Shown: positions 1 through 9,163, counted from the first letter of the stretch. The stretch: 64,000 bases of DNA from Cyclobacterium plantarum (GCF_011290685.1 NZ_JAANYN010000005.1:124001-188000), one strand, 5' to 3'. Numbers and translations: made by a program. Notes: generated by a model from the sequence alone, not told the origin.

Positions 1-1850
1 CTACCGAAATAGTTTAGACGGGCTCTCTCAAAAGCTCCACCGCCATTGTCTTTTTCGGCATCACCACCGGCAAACATCTGGTCGATCGCAGGAGAGATAA
101 AGAACCTTCTGTAAGCAAAGAAATCATCCCCTTCTACTGTTTCCTGGTTCACCCCGGCCAACGCGGTAAACTGATGCTCACCGAATTGCTTTTCATAGGT
201 AAATACACCACCCAAAAGGATGTTTAACTGGTTGATGTTTTCTTGCCTCAGCCTAGGCTCGGCAGGTCCTCTTAAGCTGGGTACCAGGACAGGAGTGACC
301 CCGTCTGCTTCAAAACCACTGCCTCTTTGGTAAAGAGTCCAGGGGGTTTCCCACCTTTTCATGAACCTGCTCAGGTTATCGACTGCTGCAGTTCCTTGAA
401 ATTTCAAACCTTCTACTCCGGGTATTTTAACATTTAAGGCACCATTGGTTTGGAAATAATTTCTGGTGTCCCTGTCATAGCCGGTAGCATTGGTAGTAAT
501 GACTACAGGGTTTTCCCCGTTCTCAATGTCTGGTCCAGGTCTTCCATCAGGCCAGAATGCAGGCTCATGAGGCTTACCCCTCATTTGCATCCTGAAGATG
601 GCTCCTGCACCTCTGGTTGGGAAAAAGCGGTACTCCTGACGGGCCAACACGCCCAACTGCAGGTCTACATATTCATTGATTTTTGCATCCAGGTTGATCC
701 GCATATCATACTGCTTGAAACCTGTAGCGGAGTTTTTATAATAAGCATCCTGGTTTTGGTAACCCAAAGAAGCCATATATTGTACATTCTCTGATCCACC
801 ATTCAGCTGAAGGTTATGCCTTACCTGAGGCGACCAGGTCTTCAGGGTTTCTCCATACCAATCTGTATTGGGGTAATTCCAGGGATCCGTACCGGCTCTG
901 TGTAGAGCCAGGGCTTCAGGGCTGAAAGGCGCCGTTCTTTCCTGGCCGTCAGGAGTGGTATAGGTGCCTGTAGCCCGATAAGCATCCGTAGCGGCTCTCC
1001 ACTCCCCAACGGGAAGTTCGTACACACTGAGGTCATTCAGCATTTCTCCATACTGAGCGGCATCCGCCAATTCCGGAATAACGGTAGGTTGCGCAAATCC
1101 CTGATTGAACTGGTAGGTCAATTCGGGTTTTCCTTCTTTACCTCTTTTGGTGGTCACAAGGATTACTCCATTGGCGGCCCTTGCTCCATAAATGGCAGCA
1201 GATGCATCCTTTAGTACAGAGATGGTTTCTATATCATTCGGGTTAAGCCGGTCAATACCACCAGCCCTTGCAGGGATACCATCAATTACAATGAGTGCAT
1301 CATTGTTACCCAGGGTGTTTGAGCCCCGGATTCGAATGCCTGCACCATCATAACCAGGCTCACCGCTTCTGTTAACAGCGATGACACCAGACATCCTTCC
1401 GGCAATGGAATTGGTCAGGTTCATGGCAGGAGATTTAACCAGGTCTCCTCCTTTTACAGTAGCTACGGAGCCGGTAATGGTTTCCTTTTTCTGTTCACCA
1501 TAACCTACAACCACTACCTCACTCAGGGCCTGCATGTCTGGAGCTAAAATAATGTCAATATTACTTTGGTTGCCTACCACAACTTCCTGCTTGACAAAGC
1601 CCACAAAGGAATAGACCAAAGTCTCATCACCTGATTGAAGGGTAATCCGGTAGTTACCGTCAATATCGGTAACGGCACCACGTGTGGTGCCCTTTACCAA
1701 TACGGAAACACCCGGTAGTGGCAAATCGTCCTCAGCGGAAATGACTGTTCCCGTCACATCCCTGGACTGCGCATGTAATGTCAGGCTGCTTGCCAAAAGC
1801 AAGGCCAATCCCAACAAAAACAATTTTGTTTTGGGTAAATAGTTTTGCAT
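1..1850 (-). CDS. SusC/RagA family TonB-linked outer membrane protein (3' end outside window)
   Basis: Outer-membrane transporter of the SusC family. It works with a SusD lipoprotein to import glycans or other large nutrients using TonB energy. The frame is open from ATG at 1850 to the window edge, giving 616 residues. Residues 1-28 are a signal peptide ending in LHAQ. A CarboxypepD_reg-like domain follows (about 30-115), then a TonB-box-like EVVVVGYGEQ segment. The plug domain carries the SusC signature LKDASAAIYGARAANGVILV, and the start of the barrel is present. The C-terminal barrel and any susD partner would lie left of the window, so the substrate cannot be inferred. Family assignment is secure. 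Confidence 0.93.
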   Translation of the reverse strand, partial: MQNYLPKTKLFLLGLALLLASSLTLHAQSRDVTGTVISAEDDLPLPGVSVLVKGTTRGAVTDIDGNYRITLQSGDETLVYSFVGFVKQEVVVGNQSNIDIILAPDMQALSEVVVVGYGEQKKETITGSVATVKGGDLVKSPAMNLTNSIAGRMSGVIAVNRSGEPGYDGAGIRIRGSNTLGNNDALIVIDGIPARAGGIDRLNPNDIETISVLKDASAAIYGARAANGVILVTTKRGKEGKPELTYQFNQGFAQPTVIPELADAAQYGEMLNDLSVYELPVGEWRAATDAYRATGTYTTPDGQERTAPFSPEALALHRAGTDPWNYPNTDWYGETLKTWSPQVRHNLQLNGGSENVQYMASLGYQNQDAYYKNSATGFKQYDMRINLDAKINEYVDLQLGVLARQEYRFFPTRGAGAIFRMQMRGKPHEPAFWPDGRPGPDIENGENPVVITTNATGYDRDTRNYFQTNGALNVKIPGVEGLKFQGTAAVDNLSRFMKRWETPWTLYQRGSGFEADGVTPVLVPSLRGPAEPRLRQENINQLNILLGGVFTYEKQFGEHQFTALAGVNQETVEGDDFFAYRRFFISPAIDQMFAGGDAEKDNGGGAFERARLNYFG

Positions 1851-2355
1851 TCTTTTTGTGAATTAGGTTAATACTCATTTATGTTATTGTTAAAATAACA
1901 CTTTAAATTTGAAGGTATTTTTTATCATATGCAATAGGGTCTTAAAAAGTGTTAAAACTGTGTGGAATCCTTTTATTAAAAAATGAATCCTTTACCAATA
2001 AAATCACAAAATTAAAGCATTAAAGCTGAATAATCGGCAATTAAGGAGAGGGTTCTTTAACAGATACTTAAGTCAAGAATTCTTGGGTATTTTATAAAAA
2101 AATTCATCGTTCCCGAAATATCACCTCAAATCGTGTTGAATTATTTCAATTACAAGAAAGTCATGCACCCTAAGACCAGGAGCATTAATAAAAAGATATA
2201 CAATTTTTTCGGGAGCACAAAACCCAATATTCCCGAAGTGTCGCGGTAACACTAATTGCCATCACGATGAGTTATAATAAGGTCAATTTAAAAAATAAGC
2301 ATATTATTTTTCAAGAGAATTACTTACTTTTGGAAAGTAAGGTTTAATACAGAAA
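1851..2355. other. AT-rich intergenic region between susC and frr
   Basis: About 500 bases with no convincing gene on either strand. It must hold the susC promoter. The best candidate is a TAATTTTG box on the minus strand at 2014-2007, which would leave a 5' leader of about 150 nt. Three copies of the motif TTCCCGAA or its complement occur at 2110-2117, 2208-2214 (one base short) and 2230-2237. A small GTTATT/AATAAC inverted repeat lies near 1882-1899. Nothing else is recognisable. Confidence 0.5.
2007..2014 (-). promoter_or_regulatory. Candidate -7 box for susC
   Basis: Read on the minus strand this is TAATTTTG, matching the Bacteroidota consensus TAnnTTTG. A TTG lies 23 bases upstream (2040-2038), slightly beyond the usual 19-21. 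It is the only full consensus match between susC and frr on this strand. Confidence 0.35.
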
Positions 2356-2384
2356 AGAATAGTCAGCTTTTGGCTGTCTGTTCT
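2356..2384 (-). terminator. Terminator downstream of frr
   Basis: A 12-position stem (2356-2367 with 2373-2384, one U-U mismatch and one G-U pair) encloses a 5-nt loop. On the minus strand it is preceded by an A-rich run and followed by TTTTCTGT. It lies 40 bases past the frr stop and would end the pyrH-frr transcript. The T-rich flank on the plus strand means it could also work in that direction. Confidence 0.65.
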
Positions 2385-2423
2385 TTGTTTTTTTAAAAGG
2401 TGCTTTCTTTTCAAATCCTCTTT

Positions 2424-2984
2424 TCAGACTTTCATGATTTCAGCTTCTTTCTTATCAAATAATCCGTCGATTTTACCTGAATAGCTGTCCGTATACTTTT
2501 GCACGGTGTCTTCTGCTCTTTTAACTTCATCCTCCGAAGCCCCTTCTTTTTGAAGCTTCTTTAACGCATCATTGGTGTCTTTTCTGACCGTTCTAATGCT
2601 GATCTTTCCATTTTCGCATTCATTTTTGACCTGCTTGACCAGGTTTTTCCTTCGCTCTTCAGTTAATGGCGGAATAGTGAGCATCACCATTTCTCCGTTA
2701 TTCTGTGGATTTAAACCCAGATCGGAATTGATGATGGCTTTTTCTATTTCCGGGATCATGTTTTTTTCCCAGGGTTTAATGGCAAGGGTTCTTGCATCGG
2801 GAGTGGTTATTGAGGCTACCTGTTGGATCGGTGTAGGGTTGCCATAGTAGGTCACCATGACACCATCCAAAAAATTTGGCATGGCTTTGCCCGCCCTTAT
2901 CTTCACCAGTTCTGCCGTAGTATGCTGTACGGCCTTTTCCATTAATGATTTTGCTTCCTCTAAATACAATTGGATCTCTTCCAT
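2424..2984 (-). CDS. frr: Ribosome recycling factor
   Basis: RRF splits post-termination 70S ribosomes together with EF-G. The 186-residue product has the usual family length. The N-terminal helix is MEEIQLYLEEAKSLMEKAV, followed by the conserved RAGKAMPNFLDGV and VASITTPDARTLAIKPWEK segments. The C-terminal helix VRKDTNDALKKLQKEGASED completes domain I. The gene starts 6 bases after the pyrH stop, forming a pyrH-frr operon as in most bacteria. A terminator follows at 2356-2384. Confidence 0.98.
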   Translation of the reverse strand: MEEIQLYLEEAKSLMEKAVQHTTAELVKIRAGKAMPNFLDGVMVTYYGNPTPIQQVASITTPDARTLAIKPWEKNMIPEIEKAIINSDLGLNPQNNGEMVMLTIPPLTEERRKNLVKQVKNECENGKISIRTVRKDTNDALKKLQKEGASEDEVKRAEDTVQKYTDSYSGKIDGLFDKKEAEIMKV

Positions 2985-2990
2985 GGGATT

Positions 2991-3704
2991 TTATTGTTTT
3001 GACGTAATCAATGTGCCTATTTCATTGCCTTGTACCAAATCTAACAGATTATCGGTTTTGTTCATGTCGAATACGATAATCGGAAGGTTGTTTTCCTGGC
3101 AAAGGGTAAAGGCAGTCATGTCCATGACGTTCAGGTTTTTTTCGTAGACTTCCTGGAATGTGATGCTGGTATAGCGGGTAGCACTTTTGTCTTTCTCAGG
3201 ATCTGCGGTGTAAACCCCGTCTACCCGGGTGCCTTTCAAGACCACTTCTGCCTCAATTTCTATAGCCCTGAGACTGGCTGTGGAGTCAGTAGTAAAGTAA
3301 GGATTCCCAATTCCAGCTCCAAAAATCACGATTCTACCTTTCTCTAAATGCCTGATCGCCCTTCTGCGTATAAAAGGTTCACATACACTTTCAACTTTGA
3401 TGCCAGACATAAGCCGGGTAAACATGCCATTTTGTTCCAGTGAACTTTGCAGCGCCATCGCGTTGATCAAGGTAGCGAGCATGCCCATATAATCTCCCTG
3501 GACGCGGTCTATTCCTACGTTTCCAGCCTGTACACCCCTGAAAATATTTCCACCTCCAATTACTATGGCTATTTCAACTCCCAAATCATGCACATTTTTG
3601 ATTTCGGTGGCATATTCCTGCAGTTTTTTTGAGTCAATACCATAGCTGTTCTCACCCATTAAGGCTTCCCCGCTAAGTTTAAGGAGAATTCGTTTGTATT
3701 TCAT
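2991..3704 (-). CDS. pyrH: UMP kinase
   Basis: Phosphorylates UMP to UDP with ATP in pyrimidine nucleotide synthesis. It is a hexameric bacterial amino-acid-kinase fold enzyme, unrelated to eukaryotic UMP/CMP kinases. The 237-residue product shows the phosphate-binding KLSGEALMG, the GGGNIFRG loop, and the nucleotide-binding [15 protein letters not shown] segment near the C-terminus. It is the first gene of the pyrH-frr pair. The window does not show tsf or rpsB, which often precede it in other bacteria. Confidence 0.98.
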   Translation of the reverse strand: MKYKRILLKLSGEALMGENSYGIDSKKLQEYATEIKNVHDLGVEIAIVIGGGNIFRGVQAGNVGIDRVQGDYMGMLATLINAMALQSSLEQNGMFTRLMSGIKVESVCEPFIRRRAIRHLEKGRIVIFGAGIGNPYFTTDSTASLRAIEIEAEVVLKGTRVDGVYTADPEKDKSATRYTSITFQEVYEKNLNVMDMTAFTLCQENNLPIIVFDMNKTDNLLDLVQGNEIGTLITSKQ

Positions 3705-3779
3705 TTAGAGTTCTTTTCGGTTGATGTTTAAACAGGCATATAAAGATAAAACCGGACAATATTGGAATTAAAAGCCCGA

Positions 3780-3787
3780 CAAATATA
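3780..3787 (-). promoter_or_regulatory. Candidate -7 box for pyrH-frr
   Basis: The minus strand reads TATATTTG, a full match to TAnnTTTG, 75 bases before the pyrH start. At a spacing of 19 there is TTAG rather than TTTG, so only the -7 half is strong. Confidence 0.45.
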
Positions 3788-3819
3788 AATCCTTGTTTTA
3801 AGAATACTAAATCTTGCGC

Positions 3820-4311
3820 TTAAAATTGAAGCAATACCTGGTTTTTTTCTACCCCTTCCCCCTCTTTGACATCTATGGAATTTATGGTTCCAGAGGCAGG
3901 GGATTTTATGGTATTTTCCATTTTCATAGCTTCTAAAACCATCAGAACATCGTTTTTTTCTACCCGGTCCCCTGCTTTTACTTTTATTTCCAGCACCATT
4001 CCCGGCATTGGAGCATTAACCGAGGAAATTTTTAATGCTGTATTTTCCTGCATGCCCAATTTTTCAAGTAATAGGGCTTTCGCATTTTTCAGGGAAGCTT
4101 TACAGGGTAATCCATTAAGGGATAAATGATATTCGTCCTGACTAGATTTTTCTACAAGAATTAAGTGATGCATGCGGTGATTATATGCGATCAAAAACTC
4201 ATTTTCCCCTTTTTGATGCACGATTGCCCTTATTTTTTTTTCTCCAATCTGGTAGTGTTCACCCACCCTGTTAATAGTAAAAGATTGATCGTTTAGTTTT
4301 ATTAGGGTCAT
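3820..4311 (-). CDS. Biotin carboxyl carrier protein (biotin/lipoyl attachment domain)
   Basis: Carrier subunit that would hold biotin for an acyl-CoA carboxylase such as acetyl- or propionyl-CoA carboxylase. The 163-residue protein ends in a biotinyl domain (about residues 95-163) with the canonical EAMKMEN motif; K130 is the expected biotinylated lysine. The proline-rich swing arm typical of E. coli AccB is absent. The N-terminal 90 residues resemble the carrier subunit of Bacteroidota multi-subunit carboxylases. It stands alone: no biotin carboxylase or carboxyltransferase gene adjoins it here, so its partner enzyme is unknown. Confidence 0.88.
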   Translation of the reverse strand: MTLIKLNDQSFTINRVGEHYQIGEKKIRAIVHQKGENEFLIAYNHRMHHLILVEKSSQDEYHLSLNGLPCKASLKNAKALLLEKLGMQENTALKISSVNAPMPGMVLEIKVKAGDRVEKNDVLMVLEAMKMENTIKSPASGTINSIDVKEGEGVEKNQVLLQF

Positions 4312-4432
4312 TTTCTTAATTTTAAGCGCTTACCAATGACTTGAAAGCAATATTATGAGAATTCTTGCCCGGTCAAGGTAATAAATATTGCAGTTATTTA
4401 CTTTTTTTGTTTACCGAAAATAAATTATATCC

Positions 4433-7048
4433 ATGCGTTACAAGGGAAATCAAGCTTTCATAGGTTTGCTGTTAATTTTTATGGTTTCAATGTCATGTAA
4501 ACCAACGGCCAAAGTTGCAGTTGAAAGCAAAGCGGAGACAAGCTCACCGGCAGATAAGGCCAATTTGGAAAAGGAGAATGAAAGAATGCTCCGGATCAGG
4601 CAAAAAGAAAGCAAAATCAAAAATTATAAAGGGAGCAACACCCGAAATTTCGACTTGCTGCATACCAAACTCTTTTTATCATTTGATTATGATCTCAAAA
4701 CAGTCAATGGGGAAGCTGAATTAAGTCTTAAACCCTATTTTTATGAAAAGGAGATTCTGGTATTAGATGCGAAAGAATTTGACATTCATGAAGTTTACCT
4801 GATGGGGCAAGGCAACAGGCAGGATCTGAGCTATTCTTATAATAACAAACAAATTGAAATTGATCTTCCTCATAAAACAGGAGCGGAAGATACGCTTGCG
4901 CTGCATATTGCTTACACTGCTTTTCCGGAAAGGGGCAATGATATTGGAACTGCAGCCATTTCAGATACCAAAGGATTGTATTTTATCAATCCGGACTCCA
5001 GCGAGTCAGGCAAACCTGTTCAGATCTGGACCCAGGGTGAAACGGAGTACACTTCTAAATGGTACCCCACCATTGATAGCCCTAATGAGCGGCAAACCCA
5101 TGATTTTTACCTCCGGGTTCCAGACAAATACATCAGCATCAGTAATGGTCTGCTTGTGGAGAGTAAATCCCATAAAGATGGAACAAGGACTGATCATTGG
5201 AAAATGAATCAAGCGCATGCACCCTATTTATCAGCAATTGTGGTGGGGGAATTTGCTTCCATAGAAGGTGAAAGCGATTCAGGAATCCCACTTCGGTATT
5301 TCGTGGAACCCAAATATGAAGCTGGTGCCAGGAAGGTATTTGAACATACACCGGAAATGGTGACCTTTTTTTCCGATTTGCTGCAAGTCCCTTTTCCCTG
5401 GCAAAAATACGATCAGGTAGTGGTCAGGGACTTTGTTTCCGGAGCCATGGAAAACACCACCCTGTCCATATTCATGGAAGCCCTGAATCTTAATGAACGC
5501 GAAGCCCTGGATAGTGAATGGGACTATATCATCGCTCATGAACTGTTTCATCAATGGTTTGGAAATTACGTGACCACTGAATCCTGGGCCAATTTAACCT
5601 TGAATGAAGCATTTGCCGACTATTCGGAATACCTGTGGTTTGAATACAAAGAAGGCAGGGATCAGGCAGACATGCATCATTTTAATGCCATGGAAGAATA
5701 CCTGGATGAGGCAGAGGAGAAACAGGAAGATCTGATCAGGTATTATTACTCTCACAGCGACGAAATGTTTGACAGCCATACCTATGCCAAAGGAGGAAGA
5801 GTGCTTCATATGTTGAGAAATTTTCTTGGTGACAGGGCTTTTTTTCAAGGGCTAAAACGATATCTACTAGACAATGCATCCCAGGCGGTTGAAATTCATC
5901 ACCTCCGGCTGGCTATGGAAAAGGTCTCGGGAATGGATTTGAACTGGTTTTTTAACCAATGGTTTCTTTCTTCCGGGCACCCTGAATTATCCATTGATTG
6001 GGACTATTCAGATCCAGACAATATCATTCTTAAAATCAAACAGCTACAGGATCTGGCGGACACGCCACTTTTCAAAATTCCTTTTTCGGTACATATTTAT
6101 AAGCAGGGGCAGGCAATAGAAAAGAAATTTGTACTGGATCAGGCCTATCAGGAGTTTGTATTGAATAACGGGCCGGGTACGGAGCTTGCCCTGTTTGATG
6201 AATACCATACAATTCTGGCGGAAAAGAAGACACTAAGGGGGCCTGAGTTTTTGGAAAAGCAGTTCCATTATGCACATTCCGGCCTGGCAAGAGTTGAGGC
6301 ATTGGACAGCCTTACCAGTACAGTTAAACTGCCGGAAGGCGTGGAGGAAATGATCGGGGAGGCCCTGGATGATCCTTTTTGGGTGGTCAGGGAGCTGGCC
6401 CTGCAACGGTTGGCGGGAATAACCACCGGGCAGTCGGAGCTTTATCAAATCGAGTCTAAAGTACTTCAAATGGCAGAGTTTGATTCCAGTAATACCGTTA
6501 AGGCAGCTGCCATCGAGGTATTGGCAGGAATAAACCCGGGTAAATATGAACAACTGATATACCGTTTGATCAACGATCCTTCCTATCAGGTGTCTGGTAG
6601 CGCCCTCATGATATTCATGGATATGGAAGGCAATTTACCCAAAAAGAAAGCAGTATTCGAACGGCTGGAATCGGAAGAAAACATTCGTATTCTCGCTCCA
6701 CTGGCAGATTACCTTACCCAATCCGGGCAATCTGAACATATGGACTGGATGCATGAAAAATTAGCTGTTTTAGAGGGTGAGTCCTTGTATTATTTCATTG
6801 GTTATTACGGAGATTACTTTGCCAGTGTGGAATCGGTGCCTGTAGAAAAAGCCATCTCCAATCTAGGTAAATTAGGAGGGGAACATGCGCTTCCTTATGT
6901 CAGGTTAGCGGCATTTCAATCTCTTTTTGGTTTTATTGATGATGAGGGCGTGTTGGATTTGGCCAAAGCGCTGCTGTTATCTGAAAAAGATGAAATGGTT
7001 AGGCAGTACCAGAAATACTACCTGGAGCCCTATCTTGAGGAGGAGTAA
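4433..7048 (+). CDS. M1 family metallopeptidase (aminopeptidase N-like), lipoprotein, with C-terminal helical repeats
   Basis: Zinc aminopeptidase of the M1 (gluzincin) family. The N-terminus is a lipoprotein signal with lipobox VSMSC, so the enzyme is probably membrane-anchored in the periplasm or at the outer membrane. The exopeptidase motif GAMEN is at residues 337-341. The zinc site is H369-E370-L-F-H373 with the third ligand E392 in NEAFADY. From about residue 620 to the end (871), helical repeats resembling HEAT repeats occur, for example in the segment with DPFWVVRELALQRLAG. The family is secure; the substrate (dietary or recycling peptides) is inference. Confidence 0.95.
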   Translation: MRYKGNQAFIGLLLIFMVSMSCKPTAKVAVESKAETSSPADKANLEKENERMLRIRQKESKIKNYKGSNTRNFDLLHTKLFLSFDYDLKTVNGEAELSLKPYFYEKEILVLDAKEFDIHEVYLMGQGNRQDLSYSYNNKQIEIDLPHKTGAEDTLALHIAYTAFPERGNDIGTAAISDTKGLYFINPDSSESGKPVQIWTQGETEYTSKWYPTIDSPNERQTHDFYLRVPDKYISISNGLLVESKSHKDGTRTDHWKMNQAHAPYLSAIVVGEFASIEGESDSGIPLRYFVEPKYEAGARKVFEHTPEMVTFFSDLLQVPFPWQKYDQVVVRDFVSGAMENTTLSIFMEALNLNEREALDSEWDYIIAHELFHQWFGNYVTTESWANLTLNEAFADYSEYLWFEYKEGRDQADMHHFNAMEEYLDEAEEKQEDLIRYYYSHSDEMFDSHTYAKGGRVLHMLRNFLGDRAFFQGLKRYLLDNASQAVEIHHLRLAMEKVSGMDLNWFFNQWFLSSGHPELSIDWDYSDPDNIILKIKQLQDLADTPLFKIPFSVHIYKQGQAIEKKFVLDQAYQEFVLNNGPGTELALFDEYHTILAEKKTLRGPEFLEKQFHYAHSGLARVEALDSLTSTVKLPEGVEEMIGEALDDPFWVVRELALQRLAGITTGQSELYQIESKVLQMAEFDSSNTVKAAAIEVLAGINPGKYEQLIYRLINDPSYQVSGSALMIFMDMEGNLPKKKAVFERLESEENIRILAPLADYLTQSGQSEHMDWMHEKLAVLEGESLYYFIGYYGDYFASVESVPVEKAISNLGKLGGEHALPYVRLAAFQSLFGFIDDEGVLDLAKALLLSEKDEMVRQYQKYYLEPYLEEE

Positions 7049-7112
7049 AATACTGAGCATGAATGGCATAATTTTGATTTTTGAAAAAACAGCAGAATTT
7101 TTTTTATAATAT

Positions 7113-7143
7113 TTTGAATGTTTGGTAAAAGGGTATAATTTTG
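7113..7143 (+). promoter_or_regulatory. Promoter for tRNA-Tyr and the tRNA-tuf cluster
   Basis: TTTG at 7113-7116 and TAATTTTG at 7136-7143 are separated by exactly 19 bases, matching the Bacteroidota -33/-7 consensus. Transcription should begin near 7147, about 50 bases before the mature tRNA-Tyr. Confidence 0.75.
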
Positions 7144-7196
7144 CCATCCGTTAAGACAGCAAAGAAATTAAAACGTCAGACATTGCTGTAATATTT

Positions 7197-7279
7197 GGGG
7201 GAATACCAAAGCGGCCAACTGGGACGGACTGTAAATCCGTTGACTTATGTCTTCACAGGTTCGAATCCTGTTTCCCCCA
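7197..7279 (+). tRNA. tRNA-Tyr (anticodon GTA)
   Basis: Acceptor stem GGGGGAA pairs with TTCCCCC and is followed by discriminator A. The anticodon GTA is at 7231-7233 within a CGGAC/TCCG-type stem. The long variable arm makes it a class II tRNA, as expected for bacterial tRNA-Tyr. The T arm contains GGTTCGAATCC. CCA is not encoded. Confidence 0.96.
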
Positions 7280-7365
7280 CTGAATCACGGATTATTTTAA
7301 TTGCTTAATAATAATCTGAATATTCCGGTACTATTTATATTGTTTTCTTATAATATCCGGCTAAT

Positions 7366-7396
7366 TTTGGATTCTTGAAATAAAATAATGAATTTG
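7366..7396 (+). promoter_or_regulatory. Weak candidate promoter before tRNA-Gly
   Basis: TTTG at 7366-7369 is followed after 19 bases by TGAATTTG at 7389-7396, one base off TAnnTTTG. It could give tRNA-Gly, tRNA-Thr and tuf a start separate from tRNA-Tyr. Confidence 0.35.
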
Positions 7397-7433
7397 AAAA
7401 TTGGTTTTTACCAGTTTTCGAAAGAATAAACAA

Positions 7434-7506
7434 GCGGGAGTAGCTCAGTTGGTAGAGCGGCAGCCTTCCAAGCTGCAGGTCGCGGGTTCGAGCCTCGTCT
7501 CCCGCT
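7434..7506 (+). tRNA. tRNA-Gly (anticodon TCC)
   Basis: Acceptor stem GCGGGAG pairs with CTCCCGC, discriminator T. The D arm TAGCTCAGTTGGTAGAGC, the anticodon loop CTTCCAA (anticodon TCC) and the T arm GGTTCGAGCC are all standard. CCA is not encoded. Confidence 0.97.
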
Positions 7507-7541
7507 CTATGCTTTTATAGGGCATAAACTGAATGTAAAAA

Positions 7542-7613
7542 GCCGACGTAGCTCAGGGGTAGAGTGCTTCCTTGGTAAGGAAGAGGTCACGGGTTCAAAT
7601 CCCGTCGTTGGCT
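7542..7613 (+). tRNA. tRNA-Thr (anticodon GGT)
   Basis: Acceptor stem GCCGACG pairs with CGTTGGC with one G-U pair, discriminator T. The anticodon stem CTTCC/GGAAG holds the loop TTGGTAA, giving anticodon GGT. The T arm contains GGTTCAAATCC. It lies 60 bases before tuf, so the tRNA is probably cut from a tRNA-tuf precursor. Confidence 0.97.
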
Positions 7614-7672
7614 CTGAACATTTCAAATATTTACTGAAATTTAATCTTTAACTAAACAGAGGATTTTCACGC

Positions 7673-8860
7673 ATGGCAAAAGCAACCTTTGACCGTTCCA
7701 AACCGCACGTAAACATAGGTACGATTGGTCACGTCGATCATGGTAAGACTACTTTGACTGCTGCCATTACCACTGTACTGGCCAGAAAGGGTCTTTCTGA
7801 ATTAAGAGACTTTGCTTCCATTGACAACGCACCGGAAGAAAAGGAAAGAGGTATCACGATCAATACCTCACACGTAGAGTATCAAACGGAGTCAAGGCAC
7901 TATGCCCACGTTGACTGTCCAGGTCACGCTGACTACGTAAAAAACATGGTTACTGGTGCTGCTCAGATGGACGGTGCAATTCTTGTAGTTGCGGCCACTG
8001 ATGGTCCAATGCCACAAACCAGAGAGCACATTCTTCTTGCGCGTCAGGTAGGTGTACCGGCTTTGGTAGTATTCATGAACAAAGTAGATTTGGTGGACGA
8101 CCCCGAATTACTTGAGTTGGTGGAAATGGAAGTAAGAGAATTACTTTCTTTTTATGAATTTGATGGAGACAACATTCCTGTAATTGCAGGCTCGGCTCTT
8201 GGCGCACTTAACGGTGAAGCCAAATGGGAAGACACTGTGATGGAATTGATGAAAGCCGTTGATGACCATATTCCGCTTCCTGAAAGAGCAATTGACAAAG
8301 ACTTCCTAATGCCGGTAGAGGATGTATTCTCTATTACTGGTAGGGGAACAGTAGCTACCGGAAGGATTGAACGAGGTGTAGTCAATTCAGGTGAAGCTGT
8401 TGACATCATCGGAATGGGAGCAGAAGGCTTGAAGTCTACTGTTACTGGAGTAGAGATGTTCCGTAAGATATTGGACAGAGGAGAAGCAGGTGACAACGTT
8501 GGTTTGTTGCTGAGAGGTATTGAAAAGAGCCAGATCAAAAGAGGTATGATTATCTGTAAGCCTGGTTCAGTTACTCCTCACGCTCATTTTAAAGCAGAGG
8601 TATACGTACTTTCAAAAGAAGAGGGTGGTAGACATACTCCGTTCTTTAACAAATACCGTCCTCAGTTTTACTTAAGGACAACAGATGTTACCGGAGAGAT
8701 CAAACTTCCGGAAAATGTAGAAATGGTAATGCCAGGTGATAACATCACCATTGAGGTGAGCCTGATTAACCCGGTAGCCCTTGAAAAAGGATTACGATTT
8801 GCCATCAGAGAAGGTGGTAGAACAGTAGGTGCCGGACAGGTTACTGAAATCCTGGACTAA
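7673..8860 (+). CDS. tuf: Elongation factor Tu
   Basis: GTPase that delivers aminoacyl-tRNA to the ribosomal A site. The 395-residue protein has the P-loop GHVDHGKT at residues 19-26, the effector segment with ERGITIN, DCPGH, NKVD and the SALGAL-type guanine motif. Domains 2 and 3 follow. It sits behind tRNA-Gly and tRNA-Thr rather than in the str operon, which here has fusA but no tuf. A strong terminator lies 26 bases after its stop. Confidence 0.99.
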   Translation: MAKATFDRSKPHVNIGTIGHVDHGKTTLTAAITTVLARKGLSELRDFASIDNAPEEKERGITINTSHVEYQTESRHYAHVDCPGHADYVKNMVTGAAQMDGAILVVAATDGPMPQTREHILLARQVGVPALVVFMNKVDLVDDPELLELVEMEVRELLSFYEFDGDNIPVIAGSALGALNGEAKWEDTVMELMKAVDDHIPLPERAIDKDFLMPVEDVFSITGRGTVATGRIERGVVNSGEAVDIIGMGAEGLKSTVTGVEMFRKILDRGEAGDNVGLLLRGIEKSQIKRGMIICKPGSVTPHAHFKAEVYVLSKEEGGRHTPFFNKYRPQFYLRTTDVTGEIKLPENVEMVMPGDNITIEVSLINPVALEKGLRFAIREGGRTVGAGQVTEILD

Positions 8861-8885
8861 AATTGATTTAAGTATCAAATTAAGG

Positions 8886-8917
8886 AATGCGATCCTGAAA
8901 TTATTCGGGATCGCATT
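8886..8917 (+). terminator. Terminator of the tRNA-tuf unit
   Basis: A 14-pair stem (8886-8899 with 8904-8917, one T-G pair) has an ATTA loop and is followed by TGTTTCTTT. It ends the tuf transcript. Its 3' arm overlaps the TTTG of the next promoter at 8916-8919. Confidence 0.85.
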
Positions 8918-8947
8918 TGTTTCTTTGGCCTCAATTCACTAATTTTG
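8916..8947 (+). promoter_or_regulatory. Promoter for tRNA-Trp-secE-nusG-rpl-rpo
   Basis: TTTG at 8916-8919, a 20-base spacer, then TAATTTTG at 8940-8947. The -33 element shares its first two bases with the end of the tuf terminator stem. Start of transcription is expected near 8951, about 24 bases before tRNA-Trp. Confidence 0.75.
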
Positions 8948-8974
8948 CGTTCCTTATTTGAGGGGCGGAAAAAA

Positions 8975-9045
8975 ACGGGCGTAGTTCAATGGCAGAATAG
9001 CGGTCTCCAAAACCGTTGATGGGAGTTCGAATCTCTCCGCCCGTG
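8975..9045 (+). tRNA. tRNA-Trp (anticodon CCA)
   Basis: Acceptor stem ACGGGCG pairs with CGCCCGT, discriminator G. The anticodon loop CTCCAAA gives CCA. The T arm contains AGTTCGAATCT. The linkage of tRNA-Trp to secE and nusG is common in bacteria. Confidence 0.97.
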
Positions 9046-9068
9046 CAAATTAAGGAAGAAAAATCATG

Positions 9069-9143
9069 GGAGAAGTAAATGCGCAAAGACTTCTCCGGTC
9101 ATGTTTTGAATAAGAACAGCGCTCTTGAGGAGTGCTTGTTCTT
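9069..9143 (+). other. Two consecutive hairpins between tRNA-Trp and secE
   Basis: The first is a perfect 8-bp stem, GGAGAAGT (9069-9076) with ACTTCTCC (9089-9096). The second is a longer stem at 9112-9124 with 9130-9143, having one bulged base and two G-U pairs. Neither is followed by a T run, so they look like processing or leader structures rather than terminators. Confidence 0.5.
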
Positions 9144-9163
9144 GATAAACCAATTTTACAAGG

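Noticed and set aside
450-794. Plus-strand frame of 114 codons within the susC region
   Set aside because: Antisense to the SusC barrel, whose reading frame is unbroken from 1850 to the window edge.
2325-2392. Possible small plus-strand RNA from a TACTTTTG box to the hairpin at 2356-2384
   Set aside because: No TTTG at the right distance upstream, and the hairpin is better explained as the frr terminator.
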